A stretch of DNA of 64,000 nucleotides. Origin: an uncultured Prochlorococcus sp. Lineage in GTDB: Bacteria > Cyanobacteriota > Cyanobacteriia > PCC-6307 > Cyanobiaceae. Position 1 is the stretch's first letter. Every line of letters starts with the position of its first letter. Below the pieces are notes generated by a model. That model made no database searches and was not told where the DNA came from. It saw only the letters and a program-made list of their open reading frames with translations. The stretch is from positions 1 through 64,000 of the forward strand of contig CACJNU010000003.1 of NCBI GenBank assembly GCA_902594875.1. Reading direction: 5' to 3'. Below are positions 1-8,253 of this stretch, in pieces. The translations under genes were made by a program, and so were the position numbers.

Positions 1-212
1 TTTATAGAAATGACGGATATGTTGAAGAAGTTAGCACAACCTCCATTGAACCTCTGTATGCAGAATTGGAGCATTTTCTTAAGTGCGTTCAGGGCAAAGA
101 AATACCTGAGGTGGATGGTGAGCAAGCCTCAAGAGCATTAAAAATTGCTGATTTTATAGAGAGTGCAGTAGATAATTCAGGAGATGCGATTTTACTTGAA
201 AATCCATTCTAA
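1..212 (+). CDS. Gfo/Idh/MocA-family oxidoreductase, C-terminal fragment (partial)
   Basis: Only the last 69 residues are inside the window, read from base 3 to a TAA. The peptide contains a run EPLYAELEHFL, then KGKEIP-like and EQASRALKIAD motifs, which resemble the C-terminal helices of NAD(P)-dependent sugar or inositol dehydrogenases of the Gfo/Idh/MocA family. The Rossmann fold would lie before the window, so substrate and cofactor cannot be judged. It converges on psbK with a 26-base gap. The family call rests on this tail only. Confidence 0.6.
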   Translation, partial: YRNDGYVEEVSTTSIEPLYAELEHFLKCVQGKEIPEVDGEQASRALKIADFIESAVDNSGDAILLENPF

Positions 213-238
213 TACCAACAATCTAAACTAAAAGAGTT

Positions 239-379
239 TTATTTAAATCCAACAGCAGCTTGCCAAACAAAAACTAATAAAAAGAAAAATAAAGGAATAA
301 GTGGAAGAACATCAACAGTTGGAGCAAAGGCCTTGTAAGCCTCGGGCAATTCAGCAAATGTATTAAATAGAATAAGCAC
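239..379 (-). CDS. psbK: Photosystem II reaction center protein K (PsbK)
   Basis: This 46-residue gene encodes a single-span PSII core subunit that sits near CP43 in the thylakoid membrane. The translation begins [17 protein letters not shown] and ends [10 protein letters not shown]. The LPEAY segment, the [16 protein letters not shown] membrane helix and the WQAAVGFK end are diagnostic of PsbK. The start is a GTG: an in-frame stop lies five codons upstream and no ATG is available, so GTG at 377-379 is the only usual start. It lies 33 bases or more downstream of tgt on the same strand and may be co-transcribed with it. Confidence 0.93.
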
Positions 380-412
380 CTTTTTAATAATTTAATTAAT
401 TATGATAAGACG

Positions 413-1531
413 TTACCACGTATAGTGAGCAATAGAGGATGTTTTCCAAGGAGCGAAATCATTTGTAAAACAATTATCTCTAATTGCAGTAGAAATTGCA
501 TTGGTAAATCTTATTAAGTGAGCAATATTATGCAAACTTATGAGGGTTAGGCCTAATATTTCGTCATTTCTAATTAGATGATGCAAATATGCTCGAGAAT
601 AGGATTTACATGTCTCGCAGTTACAAGTTTTGTCAATTGGAGAAAAGTCATTTTTAAATCGAGCATTTCGCAAATTCAATCTTTCATCATTTAAAAATGC
701 AGTACCATGTCTTCCTAGTCTTGTAGGCAAAACACAATCAAATATATCGAATCCATTTGCGACAGCTAAAGAAATTTCTCTTAAAGAGCCAATTCCCATT
801 AAATATCTTGGTTTATTTATTGGTAAGAATTTAGGGACGTAATTAATTACACTATGTATTTCTTCGACTTCCTCGCCAACACTTACACCTCCCACTGCTA
901 TCCCAGGAAGATCAAAAGAACTTGTATATTTTGCGCTATATTCTCTCAATCTCGGATACTTACCACCTTGAACTATACCGAACAATGCTTGATCAGATTT
1001 CTGATGAGTCGCGACACATTTTTGTAACCATGAATGAGTTCTTTGTAAAGAGTCCTCAATATCATTTTCGTTAGCTGTATGAGGAGGACAATGATCAAAA
1101 GCCATCGCAACATCCGATCCAAGATCCATTTGAATCTGTATTACTTTTTCAGGTGATAAAAATACATGACTACCATCTCTTGGATTTTTAAATTCCACTC
1201 CCTTATCAGAAATATTGTTTAATTTAGCCAAACTAAAAACTTGATATCCTCCTGAATCAGTAAGAATAGGCTTAGGCCAATTCATGAACTTATGTATTCC
1301 GCCAGATTCTTTAACTAATTTTTCTCCAGGTTGTAAATGAAGATGAAAGGTATTTGAGAGAATCATTTCTGATCCTGTAGAGTTTAACTGCTTAGATGAA
1401 ATTCCCTTAACCGTTGCCAAAGTACCCACAGGCATAAATTTTGGTGTATTAACCTGACCATTTGGCGTATGAAATATACCAGTTCTTGCCCCTGTATTAC
1501 TGCAATTCGATGTGATTTCAAATTCAAACAC
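413..1531 (-). CDS. tgt: Queuine tRNA-ribosyltransferase
   Basis: This enzyme exchanges guanine 34 of GUN-anticodon tRNAs for a queuosine precursor. The sequence shows the TIM-barrel hallmarks of Tgt: [11 protein letters not shown], the catalytic-region [30 protein letters not shown] and the C-terminal zinc cluster CNCETC followed by a histidine. I chose the GTG start giving [11 protein letters not shown], because Tgt proteins normally begin with a short FEFE-like stretch. An in-frame ATG eleven codons upstream (first base 1564) would add a lysine-rich tail. The product is about 372 residues, normal for the family. It lies upstream of psbK on the minus strand. Confidence 0.93.
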   Translation of the reverse strand: MFEFEITSNCSNTGARTGIFHTPNGQVNTPKFMPVGTLATVKGISSKQLNSTGSEMILSNTFHLHLQPGEKLVKESGGIHKFMNWPKPILTDSGGYQVFSLAKLNNISDKGVEFKNPRDGSHVFLSPEKVIQIQMDLGSDVAMAFDHCPPHTANENDIEDSLQRTHSWLQKCVATHQKSDQALFGIVQGGKYPRLREYSAKYTSSFDLPGIAVGGVSVGEEVEEIHSVINYVPKFLPINKPRYLMGIGSLREISLAVANGFDIFDCVLPTRLGRHGTAFLNDERLNLRNARFKNDFSPIDKTCNCETCKSYSRAYLHHLIRNDEILGLTLISLHNIAHLIRFTNAISTAIRDNCFTNDFAPWKTSSIAHYTW

Positions 1532-1629
1532 GATAATTTTTAAAATTTTTTGATCCTTTTTCATTAATTTACCCTATTATTTAATATTGAATCTATTTTT
1601 ATCTCATCAAAAAATATTTAATAAAAAAT

Positions 1630-2370
1630 TTGGCAGGATCTTGGATTTTCTATACAACATTTCCAAAGATACCTTTAATTAATCCCGAATTTAAAAATAT
1701 TGCACAATTTGCCCCGCCTTTAGGATTTTTGATTGGAACAATACAGAGTTATATTTTTCTTTTTTTAATAACAAACTCTTGGTCGCTTTATGCATCTGCA
1801 TTAATTTGTTTGGCTTCAGGATATTTAATTACCGGTGGTCTACACATTGATGGTTTAATGGATACTTTCGATGGTATTTTTGCAGGTAAAAAGAAACGTT
1901 TAAAAGCCATGAAAGACAGTAAAGTTGGGTCCTTTGGCGTTCAAGCTTTAGTTTTTATAACTTTAATTCAAATTGCTTGCATACTGAAAATTCAAACCCT
2001 ATTAATTTTTGTTTTACCTATATGCTTATTTTGGGGAAGATTTTCAAATTTATTTTTTATAGAAAAGTTTAAATATATGAGCTATAAGAAAAAATCTATT
2101 AGTCACAAAAAGTTTTGGAATGGATTTAAAAAAGAATCTTTGATCTCCATTATTTTTCTTTTAATTTTCATTGCATACCAATTTGTTTCAATTACATCCC
2201 AAGCAATATTAATTAAATTTTTAATTCTTATTTTGATTGGTATTCTTCTAAGCTATTTTATCCCAAACATACTGGGTAATAAAATTGGAGGCTTCAACGG
2301 AGATGCCTGCGGCGCAAGTGTTGTACTAGTTGAAACGGCAATGTTATTTATGCATGCAATTCTTTTATAG
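1630..2370 (+). CDS. cobS: Adenosylcobinamide-GDP ribazoletransferase (cobalamin synthase)
   Basis: CobS joins adenosylcobinamide-GDP to alpha-ribazole in the last stage of B12 synthesis, in the membrane. The sequence has the family's N-terminal FYTTFPKIP, the metal-binding GGLHIDGLMDTFDG segment, the MKDSKVGSFGV motif, several hydrophobic spans and the C-terminal GGFNGDACGA. No ATG exists in this frame after the stop at 1588-1590. TTG at 1630 is the only usual start and gives 246 residues, close to family length, but ATT/ATC codons further up could also serve. Its end overlaps the convergent histidine kinase by 23 bases. Confidence 0.9.
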   Translation: MAGSWIFYTTFPKIPLINPEFKNIAQFAPPLGFLIGTIQSYIFLFLITNSWSLYASALICLASGYLITGGLHIDGLMDTFDGIFAGKKKRLKAMKDSKVGSFGVQALVFITLIQIACILKIQTLLIFVLPICLFWGRFSNLFFIEKFKYMSYKKKSISHKKFWNGFKKESLISIIFLLIFIAYQFVSITSQAILIKFLILILIGILLSYFIPNILGNKIGGFNGDACGASVVLVETAMLFMHAILL

Positions 2371-3484
2371 GTAGTTCTAAATAAAAAATATTTTTCTTCT
2401 TAAGATTTTTTGATTTCTCAGCAATATCTATAGAGTTATTTTCCAGCAATCTCAAATCTCCTCCAATTTGTTTTGCTAATTTCCTTGCCAAAAAAAGTCC
2501 CACACCAGTGCCGTCCTTCTTTTTAGCAGCAGATCCTCTAAAACCTTTTTCAAAAATTTTCTCGTTTTCATTTTTGGTTATTTTTTTACCATCATCAAAT
2601 ATACAGAGTCCATTACTCGTAATTACAAGCCCAATTTCAGCATCTTTTTGGGCATATTTAAACGCATTTTCTAATAAATTAGCCACAATTTCAGCAATTA
2701 CAGCATATTTTGCCTTTAATGGCGAAATAGTCCAATCTGGCCAAAGAGAAGGTTCAGTCCAATCTCTATTCTCTAAGTCCGCATTAGCTTTACCCCTTTC
2801 TAATATTGGCCTCAATAAACTTTGAACAGTTATTACCTTTTTATTATCTAAATTTGGTGGTAATAATAATCTTTCCTCTCCAATTTCCAGAGGAAGTTGA
2901 ATAGGTGAATTTAATTGCGCGAAGGAATCCATATATTGATTAATTTGTTTTTGCTCTATTATCATGCGTTCGACTATTTCAATAGAATCATCATCTGAAC
3001 CAAGTCTTTTTATTAATAATTTTGCGTATGTTCTAATAGCAGCTAATGGATTCCTTAATTGATGAATTATTACATTGACCTGATTTTTTAGATAATTGAC
3101 TTCTTCATTTTTATTTTGACGTTCTAATTCGATAGAGACACATTTAGCTAAAGATATTGATAGAGCTTTTAATCTAGAATCGAGAGATACTGGCCAATTA
3201 CCCCCTTTCAAATCAGTTTCTACCCGAAGGACACCAAGTAGAATATCGTTTTCTTGTAGCGGGTACCATCTTCTATCAGGCGATGAAACCTTTAGTGAAG
3301 GATCATCTTCTATTGAAGTAAGTAGCCTATCAATTTGCGGCCATTGACCAATCATTTCAAAAGATGCTTTAGTTCCTTGCTTAGCTGAAGCAAGATAAAT
3401 AACTAAATTAGTGACGCCCATTGAGCAACCAAAACTCTCTAGCTGTTTTAAAATTAACTCTTCAAATTTTTTTGAAAGATTCAT
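2348..3484 (-). CDS. GAF-type sensor histidine kinase, Hik2/CSK-like
   Basis: This is a soluble two-component kinase of 378 residues. The N-terminal half (about 1-125) looks like a GAF sensor domain with no membrane span. The H-box is HQLRNPLAAIRTYAKLLIKRL-like with the phospho-acceptor at His141. It is followed by the ATPase boxes: N-box ANLLENAFKYA, a short DDGKK G1 and GTGVGLFLARKLA G2. The HQLRNPL arrangement resembles the cyanobacterial Hik2 and plastid sensor kinase CSK, which report redox state to photosystem genes. That assignment is from remembered motif similarity. No response regulator is adjacent. Confidence 0.75.
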   Translation of the reverse strand: MNLSKKFEELILKQLESFGCSMGVTNLVIYLASAKQGTKASFEMIGQWPQIDRLLTSIEDDPSLKVSSPDRRWYPLQENDILLGVLRVETDLKGGNWPVSLDSRLKALSISLAKCVSIELERQNKNEEVNYLKNQVNVIIHQLRNPLAAIRTYAKLLIKRLGSDDDSIEIVERMIIEQKQINQYMDSFAQLNSPIQLPLEIGEERLLLPPNLDNKKVITVQSLLRPILERGKANADLENRDWTEPSLWPDWTISPLKAKYAVIAEIVANLLENAFKYAQKDAEIGLVITSNGLCIFDDGKKITKNENEKIFEKGFRGSAAKKKDGTGVGLFLARKLAKQIGGDLRLLENNSIDIAEKSKNLKKKNIFYLELPIKELHA

Positions 3485-3564
3485 GATTAATGAAATTTTG
3501 AGAAATTTTTTAAAAAAAACTTGAAAAGGGGCTTGTAAAATATGAAAAAAGTATTAAGATATAT

Positions 3565-3735
3565 AAAGAGGTCTGACTTTAGCCAGCCTTAAATATGAAT
3601 ATTTAATCATATTTTAAGCTACATCAGGGGTTGATGGGTCCTCTATGTAATTTGAAGTGAATTTAAAATCACATATATAAGATTAGTAAAAATAAATAAG
3701 ACTAATCTCATTAATAATTTCAGGAGTACCAATCA
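3565..3735 (+). promoter_or_regulatory. Structured leader with three inverted repeats before the DUF3155 gene
   Basis: The 251-base gap holds three dyads. The first pairs AGCCTTAAATATGA (3585-3598) with TCATATTTTAAGCT (3607-3620), with small bulges. The second is GTGAATTTAAAATCAC at 3657-3672. The third pairs GATTAGT (3681-3687) with ACTAATC (3701-3707). A TATATAAAG-like -10 lies near 3560-3568 and another TATATAAG near 3674-3681. A clear AGGAG at 3722-3726 precedes the ATG. It could be a cis-acting 5' leader, a separate small RNA, or both. No named family is recognised. Confidence 0.4.
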
Positions 3736-4104
3736 ATGTCAAAAAAAAGAAAAAGAATCAGCAGAAGAAGATTGGCTGGCCAAAGAGTAATGGCACATGT
3801 ACCTATTTATCATATCGAAACTGGCAAACATAAACCAGTTACTGCCGCAAGAAGATTCATAGCTGAAAATGGTCTTTCTGCACCTTCAGTTTTCAATGTC
3901 AGAAGAAATGAACACACCACCGATAGATTTTTTTGGGGTGAAAAAGGGTTATTTAGTGCTCAATATGCTGAAGAAAATCATTTTCTATTTCCATCTCTAA
4001 AAGTTGTAGTTGAAGGAATTGGTGAAGAAAAAATATTTGAGGGTCTAGAACTTACTGCAGATGATTGGGAAGAGATTGAAGAATATGAATATGCTTTTGT
4101 TTAA
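3736..4104 (+). CDS. DUF3155-like conserved cyanobacterial protein
   Basis: The 122-residue product starts with a very basic tail (KKRKRISRRRLAGQR), then YHIETGKHKPVTAARRFI, RRNEHTTDRFFWGEKGLFSAQY and an acidic C-terminus rich in Glu. I recognise the pattern as the cyanobacterial DUF3155 family, from memory. No enzyme motif is visible; a basic head and acidic tail suggest nucleic-acid or protein contacts, which is inference. The ATG has a good AGGAG nine bases upstream. The stop shares the TTAA tetramer with the stop of the convergent esterase gene. Confidence 0.75.
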   Translation: MSKKRKRISRRRLAGQRVMAHVPIYHIETGKHKPVTAARRFIAENGLSAPSVFNVRRNEHTTDRFFWGEKGLFSAQYAEENHFLFPSLKVVVEGIGEEKIFEGLELTADDWEEIEEYEYAFV

Positions 4105-4718
4105 AAAAAATTTCTAATATTTGAACTTATAAAATTAATTAAATTTGAATCAATTTGATGAAATCCATCGAATTCTAATAATTCACAAAATTTAGACGTT
4201 TTACTCTTTACCTTCTCATAAATAGTCCTAGAAGCACCTATAGGCACAACGTCATCAAATAAACCATGACTAATAATCAATGGCGAGAATTTTTCTCCCG
4301 GGGCCCAGTTTGGATGCGGATAACCACTACAGGCAACAATTAATCCAAAATTTAACCTAAATCCTGCATCAATTGCCATTGCCGCCCCCTGTGAGAAACC
4401 CATCAAAATTGTTTTTCTTAATGGAATCTGATCAGTATCAATTTTTTTTAATGTAACTAAAAGTTTATTTACTTCAACCTCAGCTCCATTCCAATCATGT
4501 GGATATAATCCATACCACTGTCTTCCTTGACCACTTGGATGTAATCCAGGAGCCCTCAAAGAAATTACCTCAAAATCAAGATTTATTTTTTCACTAATCT
4601 CCTTTCCAAAGGTTAAAAGATCATCTGAATCAGCTCCCCAACCATGCATCAAAATAATTCTATGACTTGCAGTTTGAGAGGTAATCGAGACATATTCATG
4701 ATTGATAGCATATTTCAT
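4101..4718 (-). CDS. Alpha/beta-hydrolase, phospholipase/carboxylesterase family
   Basis: A 205-residue cytosolic serine hydrolase. The oxyanion-side LMHGWGAD comes near residue 24, the nucleophile elbow GFSQG places the catalytic serine at about 109, and SHGLFDDVVP and DGFHQ supply the likely Asp and His. The order and length fit the family of acyl-protein thioesterase-like carboxylesterases. The natural substrate cannot be read from sequence. It is head-to-head with purH, leaving about 33 bases for two promoters, and converges on the DUF3155 gene. Confidence 0.85.
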   Translation of the reverse strand: MKYAINHEYVSITSQTASHRIILMHGWGADSDDLLTFGKEISEKINLDFEVISLRAPGLHPSGQGRQWYGLYPHDWNGAEVEVNKLLVTLKKIDTDQIPLRKTILMGFSQGAAMAIDAGFRLNFGLIVACSGYPHPNWAPGEKFSPLIISHGLFDDVVPIGASRTIYEKVKSKTSKFCELLEFDGFHQIDSNLINFISSNIRNFF

Positions 4719-4751
4719 GTTTATATTCTTAAGTAAGTAAACTTTCCCATA

Positions 4752-6305
4752 ATGTCTCCATTAGCTTTAGTAAGTGTCTCTGATAAAAAAAATATAATCC
4801 CATTTTGTAAGGAATTGGTAGAGCAATTTAATTATAAAATCTTATCAAGTGGAGGAACTGCTAAACATCTTATAGAAGCTAAAATTCCAGTTATTAAAGT
4901 TTCTGATTTTACTAATTCTCCAGAAATTCTTGGAGGAAGAGTTAAAACTTTACATCCAAAAATACATGGGGGAATATTAGCTAAAAGAACTGATGAGGAA
5001 CATAAAAAAGATATAGAAGCTAACAATCTTGAGTTAATTGACTTAGTAGTTGTAAATTTATATCCTTTTAAAAAAACTGTAGATCAGGGAGCTAAATGGG
5101 AAGATGCTATTGAAAATATAGATATCGGAGGACCATCTATGATTCGTTCTGCAGCTAAAAATCATAAAGATGTTTCCATTTTAGTAGATCCTAGTCAGTA
5201 TCAAAATTTTCTTGATGAAAGTAAAAAAGGTGAATTGAAAGACTCATATAAAGCAAAATTAGCCTTTGAGGCTTTTCAACATACAGCAGACTATGACACT
5301 GCAATATCTAATTGGATAAGAAAAGAGAAAGATTTACAATCTTCCAAATATATTGAATCTTATCCACTAATCAAAACCTTACGATATGGGGAGAATCCAC
5401 ATCAAAAAGCTTTCTGGTATGGTTTAAGCAACATTGGATGGAACTCAGCAGAACAATTACAAGGAAAAGACTTAAGCTATAACAATCTATTAGATCTAGA
5501 TTCGGCACTTTCAACAGTTTTAGAATTTGGCTACAAAGAAAAAGAGGAACTTACCACCGATATGTTTGCATCTGTTATCTTAAAACATAATAATCCTTGT
5601 GGTGCTTCTATAAGTAATTCAGCTTCTCAAGCATTTTTGAATGCATTGGAATGCGACACTGTTAGTGCATTTGGAGGAATAGTTGCTTTTAATTCAAATG
5701 TTGATAGTAAGACCGCAATTCACCTCAAAGATATTTTCTTAGAATGTGTCGTCGCTCCATCTTTTGATGAGGAAGCTTTAGAAATTTTGAAAATTAAAAA
5801 GAATTTAAGAATTTTAAAGTTTTCAAAAGATCAACTTCCAAAAAAGAATCAAAATTCCACTAAATCAATAATGGGAGGCTTACTAGTTCAAGATAGTGAC
5901 AATAATGAAGAAAAAACTGAAAATTGGATTTCAGTAACTAATAAAAATCCGAATAATCAAGTTAAATTAGATCTAAATTTTGCATGGAAAATTTGTAAAC
6001 ACGTTAAATCTAATGCAATTGTTATTGCAAAAGACCAAAAAACTATTGGTATTGGAGCTGGACAAATGAATAGAGTTGGAGCAGCAAAAATTGCATTAAA
6101 ATCAGCTGAAAGGTTTTGTTCTGATGCTGTCTTGGCCAGCGATGGGTTTTTTCCTTTTGCAGATACTGTAGAACTAGCAAATGAGTATGGTATAAAAGCT
6201 ATTATTCAACCTGGAGGAAGTCTTAGAGACCAAGAAAGTATTGATATGTGTAATTCAAAAGGAATCTCAATGGTATTTACGCAAAAAAGGCACTTTTTAC
6301 ATTAA
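4752..6305 (+). CDS. purH: Bifunctional AICAR transformylase/IMP cyclohydrolase
   Basis: PurH carries out the last two steps of de novo IMP synthesis, formylating AICAR and closing the ring. The N-terminal MGS-like cyclohydrolase domain shows ALVSVSDK, SSGGTAKHL, GGRVKTLHPKIHGGIL and NLYPF. The transformylase half shows LRYGENPHQKA, KHNNPCGAS, SAFGGIVAFN, GIGAGQMNRVGA and DGFFPFAD. At 517 residues it is full length. The AUG start gives MSPLALVSVSDK, as expected. The stop shares TTAA with the convergent DoxX gene. Confidence 0.97.
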   Translation: MSPLALVSVSDKKNIIPFCKELVEQFNYKILSSGGTAKHLIEAKIPVIKVSDFTNSPEILGGRVKTLHPKIHGGILAKRTDEEHKKDIEANNLELIDLVVVNLYPFKKTVDQGAKWEDAIENIDIGGPSMIRSAAKNHKDVSILVDPSQYQNFLDESKKGELKDSYKAKLAFEAFQHTADYDTAISNWIRKEKDLQSSKYIESYPLIKTLRYGENPHQKAFWYGLSNIGWNSAEQLQGKDLSYNNLLDLDSALSTVLEFGYKEKEELTTDMFASVILKHNNPCGASISNSASQAFLNALECDTVSAFGGIVAFNSNVDSKTAIHLKDIFLECVVAPSFDEEALEILKIKKNLRILKFSKDQLPKKNQNSTKSIMGGLLVQDSDNNEEKTENWISVTNKNPNNQVKLDLNFAWKICKHVKSNAIVIAKDQKTIGIGAGQMNRVGAAKIALKSAERFCSDAVLASDGFFPFADTVELANEYGIKAIIQPGGSLRDQESIDMCNSKGISMVFTQKRHFLH

Positions 6306-6865
6306 GTATTTGACTTTGGATAATATGTAATCTTATTAGTTTTTCTGAATAAAGATAGCCTGCCAGGACCTGCACATAGAAAGTAGAGAGAAATAGCCCC
6401 ATATATGAAAGACAACTCGAAAGCATAATTATGACCTTCAACCACTGCTAGAGGAAAACCTTCTAGTCCAGTATCAAGGAGATGAAAATAAACAGCAAAT
6501 GCCATGGTAGAGAATAGACCAAGAGAAGAAAGCCGCGCAAAAATCCCTAAGGCCAATCCCAATGGACATACTAATTGGGTAATTGCTGCTCCAAAAGTCC
6601 AAATAACAGGATCACCAGGCAAAAATGGAAAATACTTACCAACTACAAACTCAGCAAAACCCTGCGGATCTTGAAGTTTTTCAAGGCCATGATGGATCAT
6701 CAAAGCACAAAAACCTATTCTTAAAACAAAAATCGATAGTTCCCCAAGGATATTAACCTCTGCACCTGTAGATGAATTAGCAACCACAACTTCAACTTTT
6801 TGGGGAGCTTTTGTTCTATTCATACTTGCAGTTTGAACCTGATTAGATTGTGATTTGTCTTCCAT
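6302..6865 (-). CDS. DoxX-family membrane protein
   Basis: A 187-residue protein with a hydrophilic N-terminal tail of about 45 residues, then four predicted membrane spans. The first span starts at FVLRIGFCALMIHHGLEKL, whose R-x-G-x(n)-HG-x-K pattern is typical of DoxX family proteins. A conserved cyanobacterial insertion PQGFAEFVVGKYFPFLPG follows. The family includes membrane redox-related proteins, but the function here is unknown. It converges on purH with shared stop-codon bases. Confidence 0.8.
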   Translation of the reverse strand: MEDKSQSNQVQTASMNRTKAPQKVEVVVANSSTGAEVNILGELSIFVLRIGFCALMIHHGLEKLQDPQGFAEFVVGKYFPFLPGDPVIWTFGAAITQLVCPLGLALGIFARLSSLGLFSTMAFAVYFHLLDTGLEGFPLAVVEGHNYAFELSFIYGAISLYFLCAGPGRLSLFRKTNKITYYPKSNT

Positions 6866-6968
6866 ACTTCATTAATTTTTCATTATTCTAGTTAATAAAG
6901 TAGATCTTTTGTAATTATCTGACTAAAGAATTAAAAAAACTAAGCAAAATTATAAATGAATAACAAAT

Positions 6969-8165
6969 TCAGGAAGCAATATCAATTAACTTTTCAATAA
7001 CATCTGCAACAACCTTATCAGGAGTAGATGCACCTGAGGTAATTCCAACATTAATTTTTCCACTAGGTAGAAAATTATTCTTAAGTTCTAATTCTGATCC
7101 TAGTGGTTTATGAAATATTGAGTTTTCTTTAACTGATATCCTCTCTGGCGTATCAATATGAAAAGAAGAAATATTTTTAGTAATCGCTATTTCTTGTAGG
7201 TGAGTAGTATTGGAAGAATTGAAACCTCCAATTACTACTAAAATATCAAGGTCTTCATCAACCAAAGAGAACATTGCATCTTGTCTTTCTTCAGTAGCAT
7301 CACAAATAGTATTAAAAGCTAAAAAGTGACTATTTAAGTTTTCTGGTCCAAATTTTTTTAACATCGTCCTTTCAAAAACCTTTCCAATTTCTTCAGTCTC
7401 GCTCTTAAGCATAGTTGTCTGATTTGCAACTCCCACTCTATCTAAGTCTTTATCAGGATCAAATCCATTAGAACAAGCTTTAGCAAATTTGTTCATAAAC
7501 TCATTTCTATTACCTCTCCCCAGAATATATTCAGATACGTAGTTTGCTTCTTCAAGATCAAGTACAACTAAATATTTACCTGCGAATGAACTTGTGGCGA
7601 GAGTCTCTTCATGCTTAAATTTTCCATGAATAATAGATGTGAAAACATGTTTTTTATGTTTTTCAACTGTATGCCAAACCTTAGAAACCCATGGGCAAGT
7701 TGTATCAATGATATGACAACCTTTCTCATGCAAGAGTTTCATTTCTTGAACAGTAGCTCCGAAAGCTGGAAGTATAACAACATCCCCATTAGAAACTAAA
7801 GAAAAATCTTTGATTCCATTTTTAGCTGAAATGAATTTCACATTCATTTTTCTTAAATGATCATTAACCGAAGGATTATGAATTATTTCATTTGTTATCC
7901 AAATATTCTCATTAGGGTAATGTCTTCTAGTTTCATAAGCCATTGCTACAGCTCTTTCAACTCCCCAACAAAAACCGAAGGCTTGGGCCAACTTAATATT
8001 TAGTCTGCCTTTAGTGTAAGTAAAACCATTATCTCTAATAGAACTTATCAAATCACTTTGATAAGCTTCTTCTAACGCTTGAGCTCTTTTTGTTGGAGAA
8101 TCGAAACCCCTTCTATTATATCTATCAGAATGATGAAGGGATCTTCTAAAAGCTTGTGTATCCAT
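6969..8165 (-). CDS. ispH: 4-hydroxy-3-methylbut-2-enyl diphosphate reductase
   Basis: IspH makes IPP and DMAPP in the final step of the MEP pathway using a 4Fe-4S cluster. The three cluster cysteines are visible in [21 protein letters not shown] and [22 protein letters not shown] and the NSSNTTHL substrate-binding loop are also present. The length of 398 residues and the N-terminal extension of about 55 residues match the cyanobacterial and plastid form. It lies downstream of amt1 on the same strand, separated by a strong terminator, so it is likely transcribed alone. Confidence 0.96.
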   Translation of the reverse strand: MDTQAFRRSLHHSDRYNRRGFDSPTKRAQALEEAYQSDLISSIRDNGFTYTKGRLNIKLAQAFGFCWGVERAVAMAYETRRHYPNENIWITNEIIHNPSVNDHLRKMNVKFISAKNGIKDFSLVSNGDVVILPAFGATVQEMKLLHEKGCHIIDTTCPWVSKVWHTVEKHKKHVFTSIIHGKFKHEETLATSSFAGKYLVVLDLEEANYVSEYILGRGNRNEFMNKFAKACSNGFDPDKDLDRVGVANQTTMLKSETEEIGKVFERTMLKKFGPENLNSHFLAFNTICDATEERQDAMFSLVDEDLDILVVIGGFNSSNTTHLQEIAITKNISSFHIDTPERISVKENSIFHKPLGSELELKNNFLPSGKINVGITSGASTPDKVVADVIEKLIDIAS

Positions 8166-8200
8166 CTTCTTATATTACAACGTTTTAAATAATTTTTCGT

Positions 8201-8234
8201 AAAAAAAAGAAACCTGACATAAGTCAGGTTTCTT
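8201..8234 (-). terminator. Rho-independent terminator after amt1
   Basis: On the minus strand a perfect ten-base stem GAAACCTGAC/GTCAGGTTTC with a four-base loop is followed by a run of eight T residues. It sits about 20 bases past the amt1 stop codon and before ispH. This is one of the strongest hairpin terminators in the window. Confidence 0.92.
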
Positions 8235-8253
8235 AAATTAATTTTTAGTTAGA

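Noticed and set aside
630..842. Plus-strand ORF inside tgt
   Set aside because: It is antisense to a well-supported tgt gene, has no family resemblance and no Shine-Dalgarno; it is a shadow frame.
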